Counted from the first letter of the stretch, positions 42,701 to 50,397 are shown. The stretch: 64,000 bases of DNA from CAZHNW01 sp942491575 (GCA_942491575.1 CALOBT010000025.1:1860001-1924000), one strand, 5' to 3'. Translations and numbers: made by a program. Notes: generated from the sequence alone by a model not told the origin.

Positions 42701-42736
42701 ATTCATCGGGAACCAGCAAAGCGGTTCCCGATGAAT
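42701..42736. terminator. Bidirectional terminator, perfect 14-bp stem
   Basis: ATTCATCGGGAACC (42701-42714) and GGTTCCCGATGAAT (42723-42736) with an 8-base loop. T-rich sequence follows on the minus strand, so it mainly ends trpB, but it also stands 10 bases after the small plus-strand ORFs. Confidence 0.82.
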
Positions 42737-42743
42737 GCATTAT

Positions 42744-43961
42744 TTAAAGTATTTCATCAAGACCGTAGTCTTTACCGTAATTTTCCACTACAAAATCAAT
42801 ATCCTTGTCTCCCCGTCCGCTCAGGTTAACCAGTATCGACTGCCGCGGATTTTCCCGTGCAATTTTCATCGCCTCTGCAACTGCATGGGCACTTTCCAGT
42901 GCGGGGATAATACCCTCTTTTTTACTCAGTTCGAAAAATGCATCAAGGCATGCCCGGTCCGTCGCCGAAGTATATTCAACACGCCCCATATCTTTCAGCA
43001 TGGAATGCTCCGGTCCTACACCGGGATAATCAAGACCGCTGGCGATGGAATGCACCGGGGCAGGTTCGCCCCTGGAGTCCTGCAGGAGGTAACACTTAAA
43101 ACCGTGAATTACCCCGGGCTTGCCGTAGGTAATGGTTGCGGCATGGTCCCCCTCCTTAAATGATTTACCTGCGGGTTCGACACCGATAAGTTTTACATCC
43201 GGTTCATCAAGGAAGGCGGAAAATATTCCCATGGCATTACTACCGCCGCCGACACAGGCTACAACATTATCTGGCAGTTCACCCGTCATTTCGAAAAACT
43301 GTTCCCGCGCCTCAATTCCGACTACCCGCTGAAAGTCCCTCACCATCATCGGGAAGGGATGCGGCCCTACAACTGATCCGATACAGTATATGCTGCTTAC
43401 AGGATCTTTCAAATATGCCTCAAAGGCTGAGTCCACCGCTTCCTTAAGGGTCTTCAGTCCATGGGACGCTGGAACCACCTTTGCGCCGAGTATATTCATC
43501 CTCACCACATTGGGGTGTTCCTTGGCAATATCAACTTCCCCCATATGTATCTCGCATTCAAGGCCGAAATATGCAGCGGCGGTGGCAAGGGCGACACCGT
43601 GCTGACCGGCTCCTGTTTCCGCGATCAGTTTCTTTTTACCCATATATTTTGCAAGGAGGGCTTCCCCCATACAGTGGTTGAGTTTATGGGCACCGGTATG
43701 ATTTAAATCTTCCCGCTTCAGGTAAATTCGTCCCCCCAGTTCATTTGAGAGGCGCCGGCAGAAATATACCGGAGTCGGACGTCCCTGGAAATGTTTCCTG
43801 ATTTCACGAAGTTCAGAAATAAATTCATGTGATTTGCTGATGGAAAAATAGGCATCGGTAATTTTTTCCATTTCAGTTTCTAATTCAGGAGGAATAAAAC
43901 GTCCCCCATATTCTTTAAAAAATCCTTCTGGATCCGGGTTGGATTTAAAGTAATTTGTCAT
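42744..43961 (-). CDS. trpB: Tryptophan synthase beta chain
   Basis: A 405-residue PLP enzyme of the TrpB1 type. The PLP Lys93 lies in NHTGAHKLNH; the opening YGGRFIPPELE, the loop LIAETGAGQHGVA, the phosphate-binding CVGGGSNAMGIFSAF and the final LVNLSGRGDKD are all present. It joins indole and serine to tryptophan in the cytoplasm. No trpA or other trp gene is adjacent, which is unusual for TrpB1; the partner may be elsewhere, or the enzyme may salvage indole. A GGAG-like site precedes the ATG. It is downstream of the Nudix gene and a gene-end remnant on the same strand. Confidence 0.94.
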   Translation of the reverse strand: MTNYFKSNPDPEGFFKEYGGRFIPPELETEMEKITDAYFSISKSHEFISELREIRKHFQGRPTPVYFCRRLSNELGGRIYLKREDLNHTGAHKLNHCMGEALLAKYMGKKKLIAETGAGQHGVALATAAAYFGLECEIHMGEVDIAKEHPNVVRMNILGAKVVPASHGLKTLKEAVDSAFEAYLKDPVSSIYCIGSVVGPHPFPMMVRDFQRVVGIEAREQFFEMTGELPDNVVACVGGGSNAMGIFSAFLDEPDVKLIGVEPAGKSFKEGDHAATITYGKPGVIHGFKCYLLQDSRGEPAPVHSIASGLDYPGVGPEHSMLKDMGRVEYTSATDRACLDAFFELSKKEGIIPALESAHAVAEAMKIARENPRQSILVNLSGRGDKDIDFVVENYGKDYGLDEIL

Positions 43962-44093
43962 TGCAATTCTCCTTGTTAGAATACCGGATTATCATCGAAC
44001 AGGCTTCTTATTCTGTCAATTGAAAGTAAGAAAAAATGATATCCTCCTCCGATATAATCTGCAGAAATAGACCGATCCCGGCAACTGCACTCC

Positions 44094-44252
44094 CTAAAAC
44101 CAGTGTATGGGGGGCGGCACAGAGACCTCCTTAGCGCCGTAGTTTACAGCCACAAAGATGGGGGGCATTTCAGGATGTCCCCCCTTCGCTTCCTTTACTC
44201 CTTCAGCGAAGGCCTCTCCCGTTCTAAATGCTGTCAATATTTCACAATGGTT
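44094..44252 (-). pseudogene. C-terminal gene remnant or translated repeat
   Basis: On the minus strand, 52 sense codons between an upstream stop and TAG at 44094 read AFRTGEAFAEGVKEAKGG, HPEMPPIFVAVNYGAKEV and SVPPPIHWF, which look like real protein but have no start or ribosome site. The DNA is also palindromic: GGGGGG-CAT/ATG-T-CCCCCC (44160-44184) and CCTTCGC/GCGAAGG (44183-44212). It may be the end of a lost gene or a member of a dispersed repeat that happens to be open. It lies right after the Nudix stop codon. Confidence 0.4.
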
Positions 44253-44904
44253 TCATCCTGGTAGTGACACTTCCCCTCCGTAGAAGCTCTTCCGCTGCCA
44301 TCAGCACGACCCGCATGTAATCTTTCATCGAATCGGCAAAAAGAAGGGGGTGGAAGTCTTTTCGGGATACATTTTGATGCGTTATGGAAGCGCCGATAAA
44401 AACTTCAACTCTAAATGAGATGTCATCCTTCATCAGGGTTTTCAGTTTTTCCAGGGGTACCGCACAGATGGCTTCAACTTCCCCATCATTAAATCTGTAG
44501 CTTTCCAGCCTTTCATCATAGCGGTAGAGGTAAACATGCTGAAATTCCCGGTGAAACCGCCCCTTCTCCTCATGCTCCTCGTAGCGGAAGAAACCGAGGT
44601 CAATCAACTGAGACATTTCGGGACGGATTCCGATTTCCTCTTCCGCCTCCTTCTGAATTTTTTCTTCCTCCAGCCCATAGGGGACATGTCCACCCACTGT
44701 AATATCTAGGCACCCGGGATAACTTTCCTTAAAACCGGCGCGTTTTTGAAAAAGAACTTCCCCCCCGTTCTCTCCGGAACGTATCACCCAGAGATGAACC
44801 CCCTCATGGGGGATTCCCTCAAGATGTGCCCTGCTTCGGGGAACAGCCCCTCCCGTGGGCACACCGGTCTCCCAGTCCCATATTTCAAGCATTTCTTCTG
44901 TCAT
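44242..44904 (-). CDS. Nudix hydrolase, isopentenyl-diphosphate-isomerase-like
   Basis: A 220-residue Nudix protein. ATG at 44904 has AAGGAAG 5 bases upstream. The Nudix box is GHVPYGLEEEKIQKEAEEEIGI near residues 70-91, with the core KEAEEEIG (Lys in place of the usual Arg). The surrounding HLWVIRSGENGGEVLFQKRAG and YPGCLDITVGGH match the group annotated as Nudix hydrolase / IPP-isomerase-like YfcD. It probably hydrolyses a nucleoside diphosphate derivative. Two promoter signals lie upstream, one conventional and one of the recurring class overlapping a long inverted repeat. Confidence 0.85.
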   Translation of the reverse strand: MTEEMLEIWDWETGVPTGGAVPRSRAHLEGIPHEGVHLWVIRSGENGGEVLFQKRAGFKESYPGCLDITVGGHVPYGLEEEKIQKEAEEEIGIRPEMSQLIDLGFFRYEEHEEKGRFHREFQHVYLYRYDERLESYRFNDGEVEAICAVPLEKLKTLMKDDISFRVEVFIGASITHQNVSRKDFHPLLFADSMKDYMRVVLMAAEELLRRGSVTTRMKPL

Positions 44905-44924
44905 TATATCTTCCTTAAAATAAA

Positions 44925-44953
44925 ATAGTACCGATTTACATGACAAAATGCAA
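44925..44953 (-). promoter_or_regulatory. Sigma-70-type promoter of the Nudix gene
   Basis: On the minus strand: TTGCAT (44953-44948), 17 bases and TACTAT (44930-44925), 20 bases before the ATG. Confidence 0.55.
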
Positions 44954-45014
44954 CCCTTATCATAACAGACACCGGTCTTCCCTCAGTAAAAATTGGTTCA
45001 TTTTTAAATGAAAA

Positions 45015-45043
45015 ATTTTTCATGCTTCGCCGATATATAACAA
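45015..45043 (-). promoter_or_regulatory. Second Nudix promoter, recurring TTGACA-17 class (variant)
   Basis: On the minus strand: TTGTTA (45043-45038), 17 bases ending in AGCATG, AAAAAT, then TTTTTC. The -35 half lies inside the left arm of the 19-bp inverted repeat at 45033-45093. Confidence 0.4.
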
Positions 45044-45093
45044 TAAGGGAATTTAGACTAATTAAATTATGATGTTCCCTTATTGTTATATAT
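45033..45093. repeat. Perfect 19-bp inverted repeat between divergent genes
   Basis: The arms 45033-45051 (ATATATAACAATAAGGGAA) and 45075-45093 are perfect inverse complements around a 23-base AT-rich loop. Each arm, read outward, contains TTGTTA at a -35-like place for the gene on that side. It could be an operator for both the Nudix and the sensor gene, or form a cruciform. It is not followed by T-runs at terminator spacing. Confidence 0.7.
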
Positions 45094-45121
45094 TTTCTTA
45101 AATTTTTTTAAGGCAGTAGAA

Positions 45122-46183
45122 ATGACCATACAATCAAAGCAAACATTTAAAAAAGTATTCTTTCCCGTGGGAGTATTTTTTCTCGTATATATCGTCGAAG
45201 CCCTCATATCGGTAGGGTCCATCGGCTACTATTTTCAACATACAGGCAAACTCCGCATAAACGATATTGTCTCCTATACAAAAAATTATTCCATAACAAT
45301 GGGTGAGGCCTTTGCAGACGTTGCCGAACTGAGTCTGAAAACAAAAGACTTCTCTACCCTGAAACGGCTCTACCAGGAAAAAATCAGGGAAAACACCATT
45401 GATGAAGCCTTTTTCATTCTTAAAAATGGAAAAATAATTGTTCATTCCAGTAAAAAAATAACAGATGAACTCAGGGGAAATCTTGCTAATGACGAATTCA
45501 CCTATAACATGGACATGATCCAGCAGCCCCTTCAGGAAAAGACGAAAGAAACAACCTTTTCTGACTACAATATCATCTCAATACGTTCCCCCTTCAAAAG
45601 AAATGAACGGAAACTCCTGAGGAAATACCTGTATCAGCCAATTGAATCAAATGGATGGCTTGTAACACGAGCGGTTTATCTTGACAAAAAACCCGCCGGC
45701 ACGGTGAGTTTCATCATCAGCAAAAACCGGGTTTTTAACTTCATAAAGTCCCATATGCTTGAATCCCGCCGTTACCTTCTATGGTCACTGGCGGGCTCAG
45801 GTGCCTTTGCACTGTTAATTTCCATCTTTATTTTCATACGTTACCGGGGCATACAAAAGAAAACGGAAAGAATATTAATGAGTGACATATCCATGAAGCG
45901 CGACCTGGATATCATACCTTCGAAACATATTACTCCTTCGAATGCAGATATCACACCCTACGATAAAATTATTCCGGGAGAGGATGATATCTACACCATT
46001 GATCTCAGCATACAGGGGGATAATTCATCTGACAGTGAAAGCATTTCCATGAATGACCTGGTAGATATAGATGGCGCATCCATGGGAAATGACATCGCCG
46101 CTGAAGTAAAAATATTGAAAAACCGACAGGTTAAAGACCCAATCCCGGTAAACGATAAAGAGGCATCAAATGATATTCATTGA
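45122..46183 (+). CDS. Membrane sensor protein with Cache-like extracytoplasmic domain
   Basis: A 353-residue protein. ATG at 45122 has AAGGCAG upstream; the frame extends back into the inverted repeat without support. Helix one spans residues 11-36 and helix two about 219-242. Between them lie ~180 residues resembling a Cache/PAS-type sensor domain (DEAFFILKNGKIIVHSSKK, AGTVSFIISKNRVF). The ~110-residue cytoplasmic tail is acidic, low in complexity and without a known output domain. It overlaps the next gene, a STAS-domain protein, by 14 bases, so the two are translationally coupled and probably work together. The Cache call is by pattern, moderate. Confidence 0.68.
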   Translation: MTIQSKQTFKKVFFPVGVFFLVYIVEALISVGSIGYYFQHTGKLRINDIVSYTKNYSITMGEAFADVAELSLKTKDFSTLKRLYQEKIRENTIDEAFFILKNGKIIVHSSKKITDELRGNLANDEFTYNMDMIQQPLQEKTKETTFSDYNIISIRSPFKRNERKLLRKYLYQPIESNGWLVTRAVYLDKKPAGTVSFIISKNRVFNFIKSHMLESRRYLLWSLAGSGAFALLISIFIFIRYRGIQKKTERILMSDISMKRDLDIIPSKHITPSNADITPYDKIIPGEDDIYTIDLSIQGDNSSDSESISMNDLVDIDGASMGNDIAAEVKILKNRQVKDPIPVNDKEASNDIH

Positions 46184-46835
46184 TCATACAGAGGTACTTG
46201 AGGGACAGGTTGCCGTTGTTGATCTTGCGGGCCCCCTGGATAGTGACAGCAGTACCGAATTCGAAGAGTATGCCAACCGTATACTGGATGGAGAGACACG
46301 CTACATTATTCTCAACATGGAAAAGGTGGATTACATCAGTAGCGCCGGTATCGGCCTGATTCTCTATCTGCAGAAAACCATAAACCGACTGGGGGGCTAC
46401 TTTGTCATTTTCAACCTGAATGCAGAGATTCAATCCCTCTTTTCTCTTCTTGGTTTTGACAGGGTACTTTCCATGGCGGAAACACGCATCGAATCAATGG
46501 AAATCATAGACCGCCAGATGGAACTGAGGGGAGGCGAATTGACAGACTCTGAAAATATAGCGGAAAGTAAAACCGAAGCTGAAAAAAATCAGGATTTCAC
46601 AAAAATCCCCCCCTCTCCGCAGCAGACAGAAGAAAATATTCCTCTTCACTCTCAACCGAAGGAGGAGCGGGAGCCTTCACTGAAGCCGGAAGCAGCAGTC
46701 CATTTTGATCCATTTATTATTGAGTGCAATCACTGCAACTCACTGATCCGCATCAAAGCACCGGGCACCTATCTCTGCCCTGACTGCAGTGCGTCATTTA
46801 CGGTCAACAATGAAATGGCCGTTTCCTACGGTTGA
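46170..46835 (+). CDS. STAS-domain protein with C-terminal zinc ribbon
   Basis: A 221-residue soluble protein. Residues 1-110 are a STAS domain of the anti-sigma-factor antagonist kind: GQVAVVDLAGPLDSDSSTEFEEY and ILNMEKVDYISSAGIGLIL with a phosphorylatable Ser in the ISSAG loop. A Gln/Glu/Pro-rich linker (115-185) follows. The last 40 residues form a zinc ribbon, CNHCN...CPDCS. STAS antagonists sense or relay signals by phosphorylation; the zinc ribbon is an uncommon addition. Its start lies 14 bases inside the sensor gene. No anti-sigma kinase or phosphatase gene is near. Confidence 0.83.
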   Translation: MIFIDHTEVLEGQVAVVDLAGPLDSDSSTEFEEYANRILDGETRYIILNMEKVDYISSAGIGLILYLQKTINRLGGYFVIFNLNAEIQSLFSLLGFDRVLSMAETRIESMEIIDRQMELRGGELTDSENIAESKTEAEKNQDFTKIPPSPQQTEENIPLHSQPKEEREPSLKPEAAVHFDPFIIECNHCNSLIRIKAPGTYLCPDCSASFTVNNEMAVSYG

Positions 46836-46864
46836 TGATAATTATGCCATTACTCTCTTAATAC

Positions 46865-46893
46865 TTGACCATACTGTTTAAATTTATTACTAT
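46865..46893 (+). promoter_or_regulatory. Sigma-70-type promoter of the queF cluster
   Basis: TTGACC (46865-46870), 17 bases and TACTAT (46888-46893). Transcription should begin near 46900, at the base of the hairpin that opens the leader. Confidence 0.65.
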
Positions 46894-46896
46894 AAG

Positions 46897-46928
46897 GATT
46901 CCCTCCCCCCGGTAGGGGGGATAAAATC
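46897..46928 (+). repeat. GC palindrome at the 5' end of the queF leader
   Basis: CCCCCC-GGTA-GGGGGG (46905-46920) is a perfect 6-bp stem with a tetraloop, enclosed by GGATT/AATCC. The 17-base word 46906-46922 recurs exactly, inverted, at 53278-53294. It could stabilise the mRNA 5' end or be a copy of a dispersed repeat. It does not fit a preQ1 riboswitch. Confidence 0.6.
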
Positions 46929-46951
46929 CCAAACAGACGAAGGAGCACGCC

Positions 46952-47365
46952 ATGCCTGAAGCAGAAGGAAAAACCTTTGAATTCGAAGATTATTCATCCA
47001 TCAATGACAGCTTCCTTGAGACAATAGACTACGAAGGTCTCCCCCAGGAAATAACCTATGAAACGGAGGAATTCAGCGCAGTCTGTCCCTTTTCAGGTCT
47101 GCCGGATATTGCCTACCTGCGTATACTCTACGTGCCCCGGGAAAAAATCGTTGAGCTGAAATCTCTCAAATACTATTTCACTTCCTTTCGAAATGTCGGC
47201 ATATACCAGGAAGCGGCCACTGACCGGATATACCGCGATCTGTGGAAGTTACTGAACCCCGCCTTTCTCGAAATAGAATCAATCTATAATATACGCGGCG
47301 GCATTCTTGCCACCTGTCTCCTGAATTCGGACATTACCGGTGACTCCTCCTATGAAAGCAAATGA
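46952..47365 (+). CDS. queF: NADPH-dependent preQ0 reductase (7-cyano-7-deazaguanine reductase)
   Basis: A 137-residue QueF of the unimodular type. The catalytic Cys45 and Asp52 lie in EFSAVCPFSGLPDIA, ELKSLKYYFTSFRNVGIYQE carries the NADPH and substrate-binding residues (Glu87), and NIRGGILAT closes the fold. It reduces preQ0 to preQ1 in queuosine synthesis. No other que gene is in the window, so the pathway is scattered or preQ0 is taken up. GAAGGAG precedes the ATG. It overlaps the next gene by 14 bases and is probably the first gene of a four-gene transcript reaching 49928. Confidence 0.93.
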   Translation: MPEAEGKTFEFEDYSSINDSFLETIDYEGLPQEITYETEEFSAVCPFSGLPDIAYLRILYVPREKIVELKSLKYYFTSFRNVGIYQEAATDRIYRDLWKLLNPAFLEIESIYNIRGGILATCLLNSDITGDSSYESK

Positions 47366-47891
47366 CCTTCTCCTGGCACCACTCAGGATACTGAATTATC
47401 TACTGGAACGGATAATTGCGGCTGCGGGAGCCCTCACGGGGGCCCAGGTACCGGAGTTTATTAACCAGTATATTCAGAGGCTGGGGGGCCATGTTACTGA
47501 ACTGGGGCGTATTATCAGCCAGTACCGTGACGGCGCCGCAGGGAGCGGCAGGGATTTACAAACCTACATTCAGCTTTTTCAAAAATCATCGGTACCGGAA
47601 TTTGCCAAAACCGGCTCGCAAATGGGCTCCAATCTTGAAAGGTATACGGAACTGAAAGCCGCACTTGAAGAACTCGGCAATGCATCAGGAATCGACCGTC
47701 TCTTCGCTTTCCTGAAGAATCTCAACATGGATATAATATCAGGGACAATAAAAGATTTTCAGCCGGGATTTCCCCTTTCCCTGGAGGGTTTTCTTTATGG
47801 AATTACCTGCATGTTCATTTCGGCCCTCTGCTATACCGGAATAAAAAAAGCTTTACAAAGAATAACGGGAGGAAGAAATAGCAACAGTTAA
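47352..47891 (+). CDS. DUF2937-like membrane protein
   Basis: A 179-residue protein resembling DUF2937: an N-terminal hydrophobic segment, then QVPEFINQYIQRLGGHVTELG, the family's most conserved block. A second hydrophobic helix is near residues 142-160 (FLYGITCMFISALCYTG). It is predicted to span the inner membrane twice with a ~110-residue periplasmic helical domain between. Its function is unknown. The start is ATG at 47352 (a GTG at 47340 is possible); it lies inside the last codons of queF in another frame, which implies coupling. Confidence 0.7.
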   Translation: MKANDLLLAPLRILNYLLERIIAAAGALTGAQVPEFINQYIQRLGGHVTELGRIISQYRDGAAGSGRDLQTYIQLFQKSSVPEFAKTGSQMGSNLERYTELKAALEELGNASGIDRLFAFLKNLNMDIISGTIKDFQPGFPLSLEGFLYGITCMFISALCYTGIKKALQRITGGRNSNS

Positions 47892-48015
47892 GAGATAAAA
47901 TCATACTGGGAAATTATGGGAATAATAAATTTTTTCTTGCAATTTTCTCCTTTATCAATTCTCTTACTTCCCCATAAACTTCTTTCTGAATAAGATATAT
48001 TTTTCCGGGCAGGAT

Positions 48016-48648
48016 ATGAACAGAACCATGCGGCAAATAATTTTCCTTATTATTTTAATAACAACGTTTACTTTTTACGGTTGCTCTTTATCAAAAGAAA
48101 AAAATTCGAATCCCCCCTTCGAACATTTCCTCATCGCTTTTGAACAGGATGGCGCCATACTTCCCATTGAGAATCATCAGGTTAAATTGCGCAAAAGCCC
48201 CTTCGCAATACTGGTTTATTTCACCGGGGCCGACAGTCTCTTCGTCCATGCCGATGCGGCAAGAAAAACCTTTGATCTTGCCGCAGGTGGCAGCACCGTT
48301 GCGGAACTTCCAGGATTTCAGGAGAGTGAGATTCCTGAAAATCTTTACAACAAGGATGAGACACTCTTCCTTTCTTCGGTTTCTCCGGGATTCTGGAAGT
48401 ATACCAGTGAAAAAGAGCATAATTTCAGTACGGTAAAACAGGAAAATAATGTTATTGTCTGCCGCAGGATTATTACCAGTCTCACAGAGTTTGATCAGGA
48501 CAACAAAAATACCCCCATTAAAAAAATCAACTTTGAGAACATTTTTTTATCAATGATTAAAATGGAATGGAACGAAGATTATAGTAAGAGGATCGAATTA
48601 AAACGCCAGTATTTCATTCTTTCCTTCACTCAGGATAACGAAGAATAG
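48016..48648 (+). CDS. Lipoprotein of unknown function
   Basis: A 210-residue exported protein with a lipoprotein signal (hydrophobic residues 7-21, FYGC lipobox). The mature part has alternating hydrophobic strands (HFLIAFEQDGAILPI, FAILVYFTGADSLFVHADA) and a closing ELKRQYFILSFTQDN, suggesting a beta-rich domain. I recognise no family. It lies 124 bases after the DUF2937 gene and 23 bases before an AAA+ ATPase gene, so it is probably in the same transcript as the latter. CAGGATATG is a weak ribosome site. Confidence 0.6.
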   Translation: MNRTMRQIIFLIILITTFTFYGCSLSKEKNSNPPFEHFLIAFEQDGAILPIENHQVKLRKSPFAILVYFTGADSLFVHADAARKTFDLAAGGSTVAELPGFQESEIPENLYNKDETLFLSSVSPGFWKYTSEKEHNFSTVKQENNVIVCRRIITSLTEFDQDNKNTPIKKINFENIFLSMIKMEWNEDYSKRIELKRQYFILSFTQDNEE

Positions 48649-48671
48649 CTTTTTGATAACGGGGGTTCACG

Positions 48672-49928
48672 GTGGTTACTGAAGAAACGCTCATTTCCTA
48701 TGACAATATGAAAGCACAGGTTGAGAAGGAAGTTCAAAGCTTTCTGGCCTCGACTTCCGGCCTTGAAGAGATTTCTCCACCGCAGATATCATTCGAAAGG
48801 GGATCTACGCAGATATCATTTTCGATACCCCCTCTCACGGACAGCCTCCTTTTTGACTGCCTTCAGGTAGTCAAAAAACATATCGAACATATACGGATTA
48901 CATCCTTCGATGACGGCCACTACGCCTTCCAGGCCCTGAACCGGAACATGTTCAAAACGGAAAACATGCTGGACAACATGAAGGTAGAGTTTTTCAGTCT
49001 CGTCTCCTCCCGTCTCGAAATTTCCAAAAAAGGAAACCTGAACCAGGAGGAAGTCAATACCGTCGTAGAACTTTACCTCTGCTGCTTTTCCACAATGACG
49101 GAAGATCCCGCGCTACGACTGAAAAAGCTCGGCGCAACAATCATGAACGATAACAGCAGCCTCAACTGGGACTATATTGCCGGTTACGATGAGGTAAAGA
49201 GAAACATCAGGGAATCCATAATTCTTCCCCTTCAGAATCCTGAAGTCTATGACAAGATTGCTGAGATGACACGGAAGGTATTTGAGTCAAACAAACCCCG
49301 GGCAATACTCTTCGAAGGCGGCCCCGGTGTGGGAAAAACCACGGCGGCACGGATTATTGCCGGTGAAGCGAATGCCCCCCTTGTTTATGTTCCCATTGAA
49401 TCCATAATGTCTAAATGGTACGGGCAGTCTTCCCAGAACCTGTCTCAGATATTCGAAGCATGTGAGGAGATGGGGGGGGCCATTATTTTTCTCGATGAAA
49501 TTGACTCCCTGGCGGGATCCCGGGACCAGAACATGTTCGAGGCAACCCGTCGTCTCCTTTCGGTTCTTCTGAGAAAACTGGACGGTATCGATGCAGCGGC
49601 CAACACCATTACCATAGGCGCTACCAATAGAAAAGGAGACCTTGACCACGCACTGATCAGCCGTTTCGACCAGTCTATAAACTTCCCCCTCCCTAACACC
49701 TCTGAACGCGCTGCCATTTTCGGCAACTACGCCCGTCACCTCTCAGAGGAAGAACTGACCACCCTGGGAGAAAGGAGTGAATCCCTTTCCGGGAGAAACA
49801 TAAAGGACATCTGCGAATTTGCAGAAAGACGATGGGCACGAAAAATCCTCATACAGAAGCTCGATCCATCGGCGCCACCCGGGGAATACTATCGGCGGAC
49901 CATCGCCCTCTGGCTGAAACAGGCATAA
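48672..49928 (+). CDS. AAA+ ATPase (classic AAA family)
   Basis: A 418-residue ATPase starting with GTG. Residues 1-170 are a family-specific N-terminal domain. Residues 180-340 are the AAA core: Walker A GGPGVGKT near residue 216, the pore loop segment SIMSKWYGQSSQN, Walker B AIIFLDEID near 271, sensor 1 ITIGATNR and the arginine region ISRFDQSINFPLP. A small alpha-helical lid follows (GRNIKDICEFAERR). It resembles the FtsH/Cdc48-like AAA family without a protease or second ring. It probably remodels a protein partner; the lipoprotein and DUF2937 genes just upstream are candidates for the same system. Confidence 0.87.
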   Translation: MVTEETLISYDNMKAQVEKEVQSFLASTSGLEEISPPQISFERGSTQISFSIPPLTDSLLFDCLQVVKKHIEHIRITSFDDGHYAFQALNRNMFKTENMLDNMKVEFFSLVSSRLEISKKGNLNQEEVNTVVELYLCCFSTMTEDPALRLKKLGATIMNDNSSLNWDYIAGYDEVKRNIRESIILPLQNPEVYDKIAEMTRKVFESNKPRAILFEGGPGVGKTTAARIIAGEANAPLVYVPIESIMSKWYGQSSQNLSQIFEACEEMGGAIIFLDEIDSLAGSRDQNMFEATRRLLSVLLRKLDGIDAAANTITIGATNRKGDLDHALISRFDQSINFPLPNTSERAAIFGNYARHLSEEELTTLGERSESLSGRNIKDICEFAERRWARKILIQKLDPSAPPGEYYRRTIALWLKQA

Positions 49929-49940
49929 TAATACAACGGC

Positions 49941-49969
49941 TTGACTTCAAAACCCGCCGTTATTATATA
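49941..49969 (+). promoter_or_regulatory. Sigma-70-type promoter within a terminator-like hairpin
   Basis: TTGACT (49941-49946), 17 bases and TATATA (49964-49969). The same bases form AACGGC/GCCGTT (49935-49963), which can serve as the terminator of the preceding ATPase gene. The ATG at 50089 is about 115 bases downstream. Confidence 0.5.
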
Positions 49970-50088
49970 TAAATTTTCTGTTTTCATTCTAAAAAATAAA
50001 ATTTACTTTATATTTCGGAAGAGACTGCCTTCAGTCAAGATTTCTATTGAAGAATAAATTTTAACCTGCCAGGAGGAGAAGTTCAATC

Positions 50089-50397
50089 ATGATAGTTACC
50101 TGCGTGCATGTTTTTGTAAAGGAAGATTATATAAATGATTTTATCGAGGCAAGTATTGCGAACCACCGGGAATCAGTTAAGGAACCGGGCAATATGAGAT
50201 TTGATATTTTACAGACAATCGATGATCCGGCTAAATTTACTTTGTATGAAGCATATGAATCTGAAGAGGCCTCTGCGGCTCACAAGGAGACAGCACATTA
50301 TAAATTATGGAGAGAGACTGTAGCCCCAATGATGGCTCACCCCCGTGAAGGGGTAGCACATTCTGTCATTGCTCCGACGGAAAGGAGCAAGTGGTGA
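50089..50397 (+). CDS. Antibiotic biosynthesis monooxygenase-domain protein, LsrG-like
   Basis: A 102-residue ABM-fold protein. VTCVHVFVKEDYINDFIEAS and RESVKEPGNMRFDILQTIDD, then LYEAYESEEASAAHKETAHYKLW, closely follow the LsrG pattern. LsrG isomerises the phosphorylated AI-2 breakdown product; other ABM proteins are cofactor-free quinol monooxygenases. No other lsr gene is present, so a role in AI-2 turnover is not supported by context. AGGAGG stands before the ATG. Its stop overlaps the start of the iron alcohol dehydrogenase gene (GTGA), so the two are translationally coupled. Confidence 0.82.
   Translation: MIVTCVHVFVKEDYINDFIEASIANHRESVKEPGNMRFDILQTIDDPAKFTLYEAYESEEASAAHKETAHYKLWRETVAPMMAHPREGVAHSVIAPTERSKW

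Noticed and set aside
44242..44252. Frameshifted continuation of the Nudix protein into the 44094-44252 frame
   Set aside because: The Nudix protein is already full length and the remnant frame is closed by a stop just upstream, so it is a separate piece.
46895..46951. preQ1 riboswitch upstream of queF
   Set aside because: The leader forms a simple hairpin with a 4-base loop and lacks the preQ1-I loop and A-rich tail pairing, and the same palindrome occurs at an unrelated locus (53278-53294).
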